From the NCBI RefSeq assembly GCF_023195895.1, contig NZ_JALPRK010000016.1, positions 61,299 through 125,298 on the forward strand: a stretch of DNA of 64,000 nt, written 5' to 3'. The first letter of the stretch is position 1. Each line of letters starts with the position of its first letter. The position numbers and the translations under genes were made by a program. This DNA comes from Paenibacillus mellifer. GTDB taxonomy: Bacteria; Bacillota; Bacilli; Paenibacillales; Paenibacillaceae. Below, in pieces: positions 39,627 through 47,539 of the stretch. The notes beneath the pieces were generated by a model, which was given only the letters and a program-made list of their open reading frames with translations, was not told the DNA's origin and did not search any database.

Positions 39627-40892
39627 ATGAGTTCCTTACGAATCCTGCGCCAGGAACCCTCTTACCGCCGTCTTTTTGCAGCCGGACTGGTCAACGGCAT
39701 CGGCGACCGGTTCAGCCAAGTGGCCATCCTAGGCTTGCTTTTATCGCTGACCGGTTCGGGTTTGGCCGTCGGTATCACCTTTGCGGTCCGCCTGTTTCCG
39801 TACCTCGTCTTCGGACCGCTGGGCGGACTGCTCGCCGACCGTTTCTCCAAGAAAACGATCATGATCTTCACCGATGTCATCCGTATGTTTTTTGCGCTAA
39901 CTCCGCTTCTGGTACGCACTCCTGGGGATGTCTGGATCATCTATGTCAGCGCGTTTGCCCTATCAGCAGGTGAAGCCATCTATGCCCCGGCCCGCATGTC
40001 GCTGATTCCTCGGCTCGTCCGCCGGGACAATCTGCTGGCGGTGAACAGTCTGGAGCAGGCTATGGTCGGCTTCGTGCTCATCGGAGGATCTGTCACGGGC
40101 GGTATCCTTGCCGCCGCGGTGGGCGGGCAGGTGTCCTTCGCACTCAACGCCTTGTCTTTCCTGATCTCCGGCCTGCTGCTCTTCCGCCTTGATCTCGCTG
40201 GGCGACCTGAGGCCGCAGAGCCAGATACCGACAAGTCGAAGCCGACACTCGCGCCCCGTCAAACCGCTGGACTCCGGCGGTTGGTCACCCAATCCTACTT
40301 TTTGCGGATCATGTTGATCGTGTTTGCCATTTGGCCCATCGGGGATGGAATCTTTAATGTACTGATCAGCGTATACGCCGCGGAAGTGTTCCATACGGGA
40401 GATATCGGCATCGGATTACTGTATGGAGCGCTAGGTGCCGGGATGCTGATCGGATCCGGTTTCACCGGCAAAATGGCCCGCTATATGCGGACGGCCGCTG
40501 TCCTGACCGTGTTGATCGAAGGGGGGTTCCAAGTGATGATCAGCCAATCGCCTTCGTTTCTCCTGCTCCTCCTACTGTTAGCCTTATCGGCAGCCATTAC
40601 CAGCGTGGGCAACGCCTGTAACGAAACGGTTCTGATGCAGCTGGTTCCAACCGAATGGCAAGGACGGTTCTTTGGCGGCTTGGCTACCTTGCAAAATACC
40701 TTGATGGGCATCGCCATGCTCTCCGCCGGGTTCATGCTGGAAGTGGTGACGCCTAGGGCTTTAGGGCTCACTGGGGGAGTATTCCTCGCTTTGCTCGGTC
40801 TTAGTGTCAGCCTTGCCTGGCTGCTGCACCGTCCGAGAACTTTTGAGCGGCGCTCCTTATCCGATAGCGAGAAGACCACACTCTCCCCCTGA
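39627..40892 (+). CDS. MFS transporter (multidrug or siderophore exporter type)
   Basis: A 421-residue transporter with about twelve membrane segments. FAAGLVNGIGDRFSQVAILGLL opens the first helix, and GPLGGLLADRFSKKTIMI is the loop 2-3 signature of the major facilitator family. The protein belongs with MFS_3/EntS-like exporters. Its own terminator-bounded transcript and shared operator with the ArsR-DUF2087 gene suggest inducible efflux; the substrate is unknown. AAGGAG lies 12 bases before the ATG, a rather long gap. Confidence 0.9.
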   Translation: MSSLRILRQEPSYRRLFAAGLVNGIGDRFSQVAILGLLLSLTGSGLAVGITFAVRLFPYLVFGPLGGLLADRFSKKTIMIFTDVIRMFFALTPLLVRTPGDVWIIYVSAFALSAGEAIYAPARMSLIPRLVRRDNLLAVNSLEQAMVGFVLIGGSVTGGILAAAVGGQVSFALNALSFLISGLLLFRLDLAGRPEAAEPDTDKSKPTLAPRQTAGLRRLVTQSYFLRIMLIVFAIWPIGDGIFNVLISVYAAEVFHTGDIGIGLLYGALGAGMLIGSGFTGKMARYMRTAAVLTVLIEGGFQVMISQSPSFLLLLLLLALSAAITSVGNACNETVLMQLVPTEWQGRFFGGLATLQNTLMGIAMLSAGFMLEVVTPRALGLTGGVFLALLGLSVSLAWLLHRPRTFERRSLSDSEKTTLSP

Positions 40893-40911
40893 TGTTACAT
40901 CTCCGCACGAA

Positions 40912-40945
40912 AAAAAAGCCGACCCCTTCAAGGTTCGGCTTTTTC
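40912..40945. terminator. Bidirectional terminator between the MFS and HAD genes
   Basis: AAAGCCGA (40915-40922) pairs with TCGGCTTT (40935-40942), with A-runs on the left and T-runs on the right, so it can end both convergent transcripts. Confidence 0.85.
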
Positions 40946-40946
40946 C

Positions 40947-41759
40947 TTATCGCAACTGTTCTTCTAATACATACTTTACCAACGCTTGTTTCACGCCTTC
41001 CTCGTTGTTCGAGGCGGTCACCGCATTAGCCGCCGCTTTCACATCCAGCGGGGAATTGTCCATGGCTACGCCTAAACCGGCATAGGTGAGCATCGTTAAG
41101 TCGTTATAAAAATTGCCGATCGCCATAACGTTTTCGGCCGGGATTCCGCGCTTTTCAGCCAGCTTCTGCAGAGCCGCCCCTTTAGAGGCCTCTTTATGCA
41201 TTAAGTCGATGAAAAAATCGCCGCTGCGCAGCATATTAAACTCCTGCGTCCACTGGCTCCAGTCGGCGTACACGCGATCCAGTTGGTCCATTTCGCCGGC
41301 GGCAGTAAACTTCACGATCGGCTTGCTGAAATCAGCCCAGCCTGGCATATCCTCCGGCTCCATCAGGAATTGGTGATACATGTCCAGCGCTTCCTTCGTG
41401 AGCCCGGCCGCATTTTCCACATACAGCGCAAAGGTGGTATTCACATCAAAATGAACGTTGTTCTTGCGGCAATACTCCATATACGGCTCTAGCCCGTGCG
41501 GATTCAATGCGAATTCGTGAACGATCTCCTCGGTCCGCACATCCACCGTAGCTGCCCCGTTATGGCAAATCACGTAGCCCTCCAGACCCAGCTCGCGCAT
41601 ATAGGGGATCGAGCTCCGTGGCGCTCGGCCGGTGCACAACACGAATTCCGTGCCTTGCTCCGCGATGGCTCGAATCGTCTCGATTGTCCCCGGGGTCAAC
41701 ACGTGGTCATCGGTGAGCAGCGTGCCGTCTACATCTAATGCGATCAGTTTGTATTTCAT
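40947..41759 (-). CDS. Cof-type HAD family phosphatase
   Basis: A 270-residue haloacid dehalogenase-fold hydrolase. Motif I is LIALDVDGTLLTDD, motif II LCTGR, motif III Lys in KGAALQKLAEKRGI, and motif IV AIGNFYNDLTML. The large C2-type cap lies between about residues 85 and 190. The third motif usually reads GDxxND; here it is GNFYND, with Asn in place of the first Asp, as in some paralogues. It would dephosphorylate sugar phosphates or flavin precursors. ATG at 41759 follows AAAGGAG by 8 bases. Confidence 0.9.
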   Translation of the reverse strand: MKYKLIALDVDGTLLTDDHVLTPGTIETIRAIAEQGTEFVLCTGRAPRSSIPYMRELGLEGYVICHNGAATVDVRTEEIVHEFALNPHGLEPYMEYCRKNNVHFDVNTTFALYVENAAGLTKEALDMYHQFLMEPEDMPGWADFSKPIVKFTAAGEMDQLDRVYADWSQWTQEFNMLRSGDFFIDLMHKEASKGAALQKLAEKRGIPAENVMAIGNFYNDLTMLTYAGLGVAMDNSPLDVKAAANAVTASNNEEGVKQALVKYVLEEQLR

Positions 41760-41789
41760 GTATGGTCTCCTTTCTTGACTCAACCCTCC

Positions 41790-41906
41790 CCATCCCTCCC
41801 TTACTGTAAGGGAGGGGGCCCGAGGGCCTGCTGCCCTCTGGTCTCCCGCAAAGGGGAGGAACGTGGGAGTGCAAGAGGTGCTCCTGCACGCTCTCCCCTG
41901 TGGGGA
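41790..41906. other. Cluster of short hairpins upstream of the HAD gene
   Basis: No gene is seen. CCCTCCCTTAC, one T and its exact complement form a 23-bp near-perfect palindrome (41794-41816). GAGGGC/GCCCTC, CTCCC/GGGAG and CCCC/GGGG stems follow within about 90 bases. Confidence 0.6.
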
Positions 41907-41929
41907 TTCGCTTAAGTTGGCGCGTGGAA

Positions 41930-42368
41930 CGCTTTTCCCCCTTCGGGTACGTCTTACTTTAGGCGCTCCCGTTTAACCTGGTAAACCGTGCTGCTCATCC
42001 CTACTTCTGTCGGCTCACCTGGGCAGGCAAACGTGCGATAAGCCGCTTGTCGCCCTACGGGCACGCTCTACTTCGGGCGCGCCTGCATGGCGGTGACTGC
42101 AACGTTCGGCCTAGATCCTTCAACTTCGTGCAGTTAAGACGCTCTCCCTGCGGGAAACGCTCGCTGTTGTGCAAACCGCTGGTTAGTTGGGGCTACAACG
42201 TGCTTCTTGGCTTCATTCCAGCAAACCTGGCGCTCTCCCTTCGGGAATCGCTCACTTGTAGTGCGAACCGCTGGTTAGTTGGGGCTACAACGTGCTTCTT
42301 GGCTTCATACCAGCAAACTCGGCGCTCTCCCTTCGGGAATCGCTCACTGTAGAGCGAACCGCTGGTTA
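41930..42368. repeat. Degenerate tandem repeat with mini-hairpins, about 91-bp period
   Basis: The best copies begin GCTCTCCC at 42141, 42232 and 42324 (periods 91 and 92). Each has TCCC-NNC-GGGA, AACGCTC or ATCGCTC, then GCGAACCGCTGGTTAG; two have GTTGGGGCTACAACGTGCTT and CAGCAAAC. Poorer copies of the CCC-NNC-GGG core lie at 41937 and 42052. No plausible gene is encoded. The array runs up to the stop codon of the RsuA-type gene. Confidence 0.8.
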
Positions 42369-43139
42369 GCTTTTTGAAGCACCAGTGCCTTTATACGTAC
42401 GCAACAACTCCAGCTCGGAATCGGTCAACTCGCGGAAGGCGCCAAGCGGCAAGGTCTCGTCGAGGACGAGCGGCCCCATCGACAGGCGCTTCAGGTACGT
42501 GACCCGGGAGCCGACGGACTCGAACATCCGCTTGACCTGATGGAATTTCCCCTCGGAGATGGTCAGTTGGATGCGAGAGATATGGGCTCCATCCGCTTCC
42601 TTGCTATGTTCCAGCACCTTTAGCTCGGCGGGCAAGGTGACGTAGCCGTCGTCGAGCTCTACGCCCTCACGGAAGCGAGCGGCTTCCACTTCACCCACAT
42701 GCCCGAGGACGATGGCCTCGTACGTTTTGGGGACATGCTTCCGCGGAGACAGCAAGTCGTGAGCCAACTGGCCGTCGTTGGTCAGCAGCAGCAGGCCCTC
42801 TGTGTCTTTGTCCAGCCGGCCGACGGGGAACGGCGAGAACACTTGAAAATCCGTCGGTAACAAATCGAGTACAGTCTTCTCCCGTCGATCCTCCGTTGCT
42901 GAGATGACGCCGGGCGGTTTATGCAGCATCAAATAAACAAACTCGCGATAAAAAATCCGTTCTCCGTCCAGCTCCACGACATCCGTCCCGGGATCGCACT
43001 GGATGCCGCTGTCTTTGACGACCACTCCATTGATTGCGACTCGGCCTTGTTTGACGTACTTTTTGATTTCTGATCGGGTTCCGTAGCCGAGATGGCCCAG
43101 AATTTTATCCAGCCGTTGTGATTTTTTGCCGGTACTCAT
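42366..43139 (-). CDS. 16S rRNA pseudouridine synthase, RsuA family
   Basis: A 257-residue enzyme. An S4 RNA-binding domain (about residues 8-65: RLDKILGHLGYGTRSEIKKY) precedes the synthase domain with the catalytic Asp in GRLDKDTEGLLLLTND, and the motifs YLMLHKPPGVISA and KTYEAIV. It isomerises a uridine in small-subunit rRNA, by family analogy U516. The ATG lies one base after the stop codon of the upstream methyltransferase gene, behind GGAGGTGG, so both rRNA-modifying enzymes are made from one message. Confidence 0.9.
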   Translation of the reverse strand: MSTGKKSQRLDKILGHLGYGTRSEIKKYVKQGRVAINGVVVKDSGIQCDPGTDVVELDGERIFYREFVYLMLHKPPGVISATEDRREKTVLDLLPTDFQVFSPFPVGRLDKDTEGLLLLTNDGQLAHDLLSPRKHVPKTYEAIVLGHVGEVEAARFREGVELDDGYVTLPAELKVLEHSKEADGAHISRIQLTISEGKFHQVKRMFESVGSRVTYLKRLSMGPLVLDETLPLGAFRELTDSELELLRTYKGTGASKS

Positions 43140-43140
43140 C

Positions 43141-44697
43141 TTACGTCCACCTCCAGCCAGCGGGATATTCGTTCTTCAGCATTCCATCTTGCCATTTGCC
43201 CCACCCCAGCGAATAGCCGTCGACCGTGACAAGCACATATCCTTTTAGGCCGGCGTTCTCCGAGCATCGAATCCTCGCCGCTTCCACCTGCAGCGTTTCT
43301 CCCTTCAGATATCGGATTGCCTCGCCGTCTGCGGCGGACAAATCCAGCACCCTCGCCGCTTCGGATGGAGACAGGGCTGTCGCCAAGGGCTGCCCGGGTG
43401 TAAGACGTCCATTTTTCACGCTCCCCACGTACCAGCCAGGCCGGACAACCTTCAAGCCGTCAAGACGGTCCTTGGTCAGCGGTGAAAGGTAGACGTTGCC
43501 TCCAAACAGCAGCGGCTCCCCAGGTAACTCCGCCTCACTGAGGTGCTCCCGGGAAAAAGCTCGCCAGCTCTCCAGCAGCTCCCGCTCGTCTACGCCTTTG
43601 GCATCATGCCCCGTTCCCGGGCGACCCCGATGGCCTTGCCGGGAATCCCGTTTGCCGCGGGGTCCCCCCTCCCAGTCCGAGGTGACGTTACCATACGCTG
43701 CGGCTTCCTCCTGGGGTTGTCCCTCCCCTTGCCGCTCCAAGACGGCGAGAAAATGTCCCTCGCCCTCCATCTTGTGCGGCCAAAGTCGGCCGCACATGGC
43801 AGTTTGCGCAACAATTTCCGACGGATAATCCCGGCCTTCCCCTCGCTCCGCCAGCCACTCTAACCACTCCGGCCGCCCAGGGGAGATGCAGTCATTAGGA
43901 CGCAGCGGCACAACCCGAAACTCCGGATGCTCCAGCAGGAAATTCGCAATCGTTGCCTCGTTTTCTTCCGGCGCGAATGTACAGGTGGAGTATACCATTC
44001 TTCCCCCCGGCGCCAACAAAGCCGCAGCCGATCGCAAGATATCCCGCTGCATGCCGGCATATTTTCGGATCCACTCCGGTTCCCACAGCCGGGCCATATC
44101 CTCATCTTTCCGGAACATCCCTTCGCCTGAGCAGGGTGCGTCGATCAGAATTTTATCAAAAAAATTCGGGAACGCACGTGCGATCCGCTCCGGTGACTCC
44201 CCGAGCACGACCGCGTTGCGTACGCCGTACAACTCGATATTCTTGGCCAAGGCTTTGGTCCGCTCCGCGTTAATATCGTTGGTAACCAACATGCCATTCC
44301 CTCGCAGCTTTGCCGCGATTTGGGTTGACTTTCCGCCCGGTGCCGCGCAGAGATCAAGCACATGCTCTCCGGGAGTCACCTCCAGCAGTTCCACTGGCGC
44401 CATAGCGCTTGGCTCTTGAATGTAATACAGCCCGGCATGATAATACGGATGTTTACCCGGCTTCGTCTGCTCATCGATGTAATACCCTGTCTCGCACCAG
44501 GGAATCGGCCGCAATTCAAACGGCACCGCCTCCCTGAAAGCCTCCGAATCAATTTTTAGCGTGTTGACACGGATTCCCGCAAATCGCGGATTATCATAAG
44601 AGGCATAAAAAGCAGCATATTCTTCTTCACCCAGCAGCTCCTTCATGCGTTCCAAAAATCCCTTTGGTGGTTGTACCGCCATGCCTGTCCCATCCAT
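43141..44697 (-). CDS. RsmF-type RNA (cytosine-C5) methyltransferase, paralogue 2
   Basis: A 518-residue enzyme of the same family as the gene at 37123. VLDLCAAPGGKSTQIAAKL, DAPCSGEGMFRKDED and YSTCTFAPEENE carry the SAM site and both catalytic Cys residues. A linker rich in Gly, Arg and Asp (about residues 325-360) leads to the PUA-like end LGWGKWQDGMLKNEYPAG. The start is uncertain: ATG 44697 touches its AAGGA site, and an in-frame ATG at 44682 has no good site. It is in an operon with the pseudouridine synthase, which favours 16S rRNA as substrate. Confidence 0.87.
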   Translation of the reverse strand: MDGTGMAVQPPKGFLERMKELLGEEEYAAFYASYDNPRFAGIRVNTLKIDSEAFREAVPFELRPIPWCETGYYIDEQTKPGKHPYYHAGLYYIQEPSAMAPVELLEVTPGEHVLDLCAAPGGKSTQIAAKLRGNGMLVTNDINAERTKALAKNIELYGVRNAVVLGESPERIARAFPNFFDKILIDAPCSGEGMFRKDEDMARLWEPEWIRKYAGMQRDILRSAAALLAPGGRMVYSTCTFAPEENEATIANFLLEHPEFRVVPLRPNDCISPGRPEWLEWLAERGEGRDYPSEIVAQTAMCGRLWPHKMEGEGHFLAVLERQGEGQPQEEAAAYGNVTSDWEGGPRGKRDSRQGHRGRPGTGHDAKGVDERELLESWRAFSREHLSEAELPGEPLLFGGNVYLSPLTKDRLDGLKVVRPGWYVGSVKNGRLTPGQPLATALSPSEAARVLDLSAADGEAIRYLKGETLQVEAARIRCSENAGLKGYVLVTVDGYSLGWGKWQDGMLKNEYPAGWRWT

Positions 44698-44768
44698 TCC
44701 TTGTATTCGTCATTATCGCTTCCTACCGCAAAACGCCCGTCTCCCCTACACCGGGGGACGGGCTGAGA

Positions 44769-45260
44769 TCAGCCTTGCTGCTGTGTTCTCCTTAAAGCAA
44801 GCTTCTGCTGCCGTTCCTCATGCTTCTCACCGCGCTGCGGCGTGCGCCGTTGCGGGATATTCGGGGCGATGTTCTCCGACGCCACTTCCGTCATGCGGAT
44901 CAGTTCCGGGTCCATCAAACGGATCGTTAGATCGTAAAAGACATAATCCCGGTTCCCCTCGTTCGCCAGCTCCTGGATGTACGCTTCCGCCTCCCGCCGC
45001 AGCTTCCCAAGATCGATGCCAAGCGACTGCTCCGGATACGGAGTCAGCTGCTCTAAGGCAGAGGTCAGCATTTTCCGCCCGCCAGACAAGTTACCGCGCC
45101 GGGCATGGAACAAGCCAACAGCAATCTGTAGCAGCCCCTTGTACAGCGGATCATGTCCCCTAGCCAACCACAGCTCCTCGAGTACCTCATGGCATTCGAA
45201 GTAATCACGGTCTCGATTGAAGTATACAAGGTACGCCACAAACAGCGGCTCATAGCTCAT
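44769..45260 (-). CDS. DUF309 family protein
   Basis: A 163-residue helical protein. The DUF309 signature is FNRDRDYFECHEVLEELW followed by KGLLQIAVGLFHARRGN; the conserved HE-LE-W residues suggest a metal or ligand site, but no activity is established. The last 40 residues are Gln/Arg-rich and probably disordered. Its ATG lies inside the end of the alarmone synthetase gene (11-base overlap), so the two are translationally coupled. Confidence 0.85.
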   Translation of the reverse strand: MSYEPLFVAYLVYFNRDRDYFECHEVLEELWLARGHDPLYKGLLQIAVGLFHARRGNLSGGRKMLTSALEQLTPYPEQSLGIDLGKLRREAEAYIQELANEGNRDYVFYDLTIRLMDPELIRMTEVASENIAPNIPQRRTPQRGEKHEERQQKLALRRTQQQG

Positions 45261-46065
45261 CCCCGGGCTCCTCCACTTTTTTGTGCTGTTTGATGAGGCC
45301 TTTCACTTCGCCCATCAACTGCTTCAGACCCTCGAAGTCCTTCGTTTCCCACAATCGGTTAAAACGCTCCTGGGCCTCAATCGCTTCGGAAACTAGATGG
45401 TAAAAATACAGCTGGTGAATCGCAGCAAGCGTTGAGGATACGATGTTGGAGTCATCCTCGAAGCTCTTCTGTGCAACCAAAATTTCCTGGCGGATGCTGG
45501 ACATTTCGTTATCTAACACGAATGCGGCTTCGGCGGCTTTCTTGAGCCGGCCTCGCATCTCCTCCGGCAGGCTTTCCCGGTACTTATAGTTCAGAGAATG
45601 CTCGATCGTCGCCCAGAAATTCATCGCCAGCGTGCGGATCTGAATTTCGGCCAGCACTTCCTTTTGTCCCAGCGCGGTTTGAACCGGGTATTCCACAATC
45701 ATATGAAAGCTGCGATACCCGCTTTCTTTATAGTTGGTTATATAGTCTTTTTCGTAAAGAACCTTAAGGTCCTTGCGCATGCGAATGTATTCCGCCACCC
45801 GGCGGATATCCTCCACGAACTGACACATGATCCGGATGCCGGCGATATCTTCGATCCCGGTCTCCAGATCCTCCAGAGCAACGTTATACCGTTTCGCCTT
45901 GTCCAGAATGCTGGATATTTTCTTGACACGTCCGGTCACGAATTCGATTGGCGCATACTCTTCGCGTTTCTTCAGTTCAGAGCGCATCGTCTTGAATTTG
46001 ACCTTTAGCTCCTCTACGGCTTGTTCATATGGAAGCAAAAATGTTCCCCAATCTCTACTGTCCAT
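45250..46065 (-). CDS. Small alarmone synthetase (RelQ/YjbM-like)
   Basis: A 271-residue single-domain (p)ppGpp synthetase, without HD hydrolase or regulatory domains. The RelA/SpoT synthetase motifs are complete: GRVKKISSILDKAKR, DIAGIRIMC, YKESGYRSFHMIVEYP and EIQIRTLAMNFWATIEHSLNYK, with the Asp/Glu/Arg residues for pyrophosphate transfer. It makes ppGpp/pppGpp under envelope or other stress. It is longer at the C-terminus than YjbM (211 residues). ATG at 46065 follows AGGAGG by 7 bases. The overlapping DUF309 gene follows. Confidence 0.9.
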   Translation of the reverse strand: MDSRDWGTFLLPYEQAVEELKVKFKTMRSELKKREEYAPIEFVTGRVKKISSILDKAKRYNVALEDLETGIEDIAGIRIMCQFVEDIRRVAEYIRMRKDLKVLYEKDYITNYKESGYRSFHMIVEYPVQTALGQKEVLAEIQIRTLAMNFWATIEHSLNYKYRESLPEEMRGRLKKAAEAAFVLDNEMSSIRQEILVAQKSFEDDSNIVSSTLAAIHQLYFYHLVSEAIEAQERFNRLWETKDFEGLKQLMGEVKGLIKQHKKVEEPGDEL

Positions 46066-46115
46066 CCTTATGCCTCCTGTCTTCTGTCCCCCCGGCTTCA
46101 CTTCAGCCGGCCCGC

Positions 46116-47210
46116 TTATCGGTGGTCCGCTCCAACCGCCTCGGTTATATGGCGATAGCCATCCCGCCGCAGCAGCTCCCGCAGTCCACGGTGAAGCTTG
46201 CGGTTGATCTCCGGGCCTTCGTAAATCAGCGCGGTATAGATTTCAACCAGGCTGGCGCCGGCCTTGATTTTGTCGTAGGCATCTTCCGCCGAGAAAATTC
46301 CGCCCGAGCCGATGATCGGCAATCGACCGCCCGTTTGCCGATAGACACGAGAGATGATCTCCGTCGATCGCACGCCAAGCGGTTTACCGCTTAAGCCCCC
46401 GGTTTCCTTGGCGTTCTTGTGCTTAATCCCATCTCGGGACAACGTCGTATTTGTGGCAATTAGACCCGAAACTCCACTGTTTTGGATCGTATCGACCATG
46501 TATTCCAATTCGTCAAAGCTGACGTCTGGCGCAATTTTGACCAGCACTGCCTTCGATTTACCGTGCCGCTCCGCCTCCTCTGCCATCCGATGGATCACAG
46601 CGGTCAATAGCGCAGCCAACTCATCACCATGCTGCAATTTACGCAGGTCCGGCGTATTTGGTGAACTGATGTTTACGACGAAAAAATCAGCGTGTTCGTA
46701 TAATGCCGAGATGCATTTCTCATAATCGCGGAAAGCTTCTTCATTTGGCGTTGATTTATTTTTCCCAATATTAACAGCGACCGGAATCGAACGAGCTTTT
46801 AGCGCTTGCAGGCGCTCCGCCATCGCCTCCGCCCCGCGGTTATTGAACCCCATTCGGTTGATCAGCGCTTCCTCGGGAGGCAGTCGGAATAACCGGGGCC
46901 GGTCGTTACCAGGCTGCCCTAACGGCGTCACTGTGCCAACTTCCATAAATCCGAATCCGATGGCGGAGAAACCAGGCACCGCATCGGCATTTTTATCAAG
47001 TCCGGCGGCTAACCCCACCGGGGAAGGAAAATGAATTCCGAATAAGTTCGTCGCCAGCTCCGGCGCCTCCGGCACGCCGTACATCCCGCGCAACATCGAT
47101 GTCATTCCGGGAATAGCAGCGGCAGTATGTAATCCATTGATCACAAGATGATGGGCATTCTCCGGATCCATCCGGAAAAACACCGGTTTTCCCAATGCAC
47201 GATACAACAC
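46116..47210 (-). CDS. pyrD: Dihydroorotate dehydrogenase (quinone), class 2
   Basis: A 364-residue FMN enzyme that oxidises dihydroorotate to orotate and passes electrons to quinone. The N-terminal helices LYRALGKPVFFRMDPENAHH form the membrane- and quinone-binding part of class 2. GLAAGLDKNADAV, INRMGFNNRGAE and VNISSPNTPDLRKLQ (with the class 2 catalytic Ser) follow, and IGSGGIFSAEDAYDKI is the FMN phosphate site. Class 2 is notable because many Bacillota use class 1B with pyrK. The start is GTG at 47210 with only a distant GGAG. The gene is not in a pyr operon. Confidence 0.93.
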   Translation of the reverse strand: MLYRALGKPVFFRMDPENAHHLVINGLHTAAAIPGMTSMLRGMYGVPEAPELATNLFGIHFPSPVGLAAGLDKNADAVPGFSAIGFGFMEVGTVTPLGQPGNDRPRLFRLPPEEALINRMGFNNRGAEAMAERLQALKARSIPVAVNIGKNKSTPNEEAFRDYEKCISALYEHADFFVVNISSPNTPDLRKLQHGDELAALLTAVIHRMAEEAERHGKSKAVLVKIAPDVSFDELEYMVDTIQNSGVSGLIATNTTLSRDGIKHKNAKETGGLSGKPLGVRSTEIISRVYRQTGGRLPIIGSGGIFSAEDAYDKIKAGASLVEIYTALIYEGPEINRKLHRGLRELLRRDGYRHITEAVGADHR

Positions 47211-47406
47211 GTTTTTCAGTTCACTCCGATCCGACGCTTTGCATGATTTTGCTATTATCAGTTTAGCCGTTTCCGTTGGAAAAGAAAAGTTAAACGGTAC
47301 GTGAACAACACAACAAGGTGATGGAATTTTATGATGAAAGCCGTTACAATAAGGGGGAATGCACCTCTATTATCGTTTCAGACTAGGTTAGAGAGGGGAA
47401 ATATCC

Positions 47407-47538
47407 ATGTCAACCAAACGCAAACCGCCTACACTCCAGCAAAAAAAGGACGAAGTCAACAAGAAAGCGCTCATCTGGTCGATTTCCATCGTAGCCGCGC
47501 TCGTCCTCGTGACTGCCGTCCTTTTGATCGTAACCTAA
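47407..47538 (+). CDS. Single-span membrane microprotein, 43 residues
   Basis: The protein has a basic N-terminus (MSTKRKPPTLQQKKDEVNKK) and one membrane segment (IWSISIVAALVLVTAVLLIV). GAGGGG lies 7 bases before the ATG. It ends one base before the convergent L,D-transpeptidase gene. The family is not recognised. Confidence 0.65.
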   Translation: MSTKRKPPTLQQKKDEVNKKALIWSISIVAALVLVTAVLLIVT

Positions 47539-47539
47539 A

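Noticed and set aside
42047..42352. A 101-codon frame in the tandem array upstream of the RsuA-type gene end
   Set aside because: The protein repeats with the DNA (ALSLRESLTC-like units) and has no start signal; the array is better read as non-coding.
42140..42370. CRISPR array
   Set aside because: The 91-bp units have no uniform short repeat with unique spacers and there are no cas genes.
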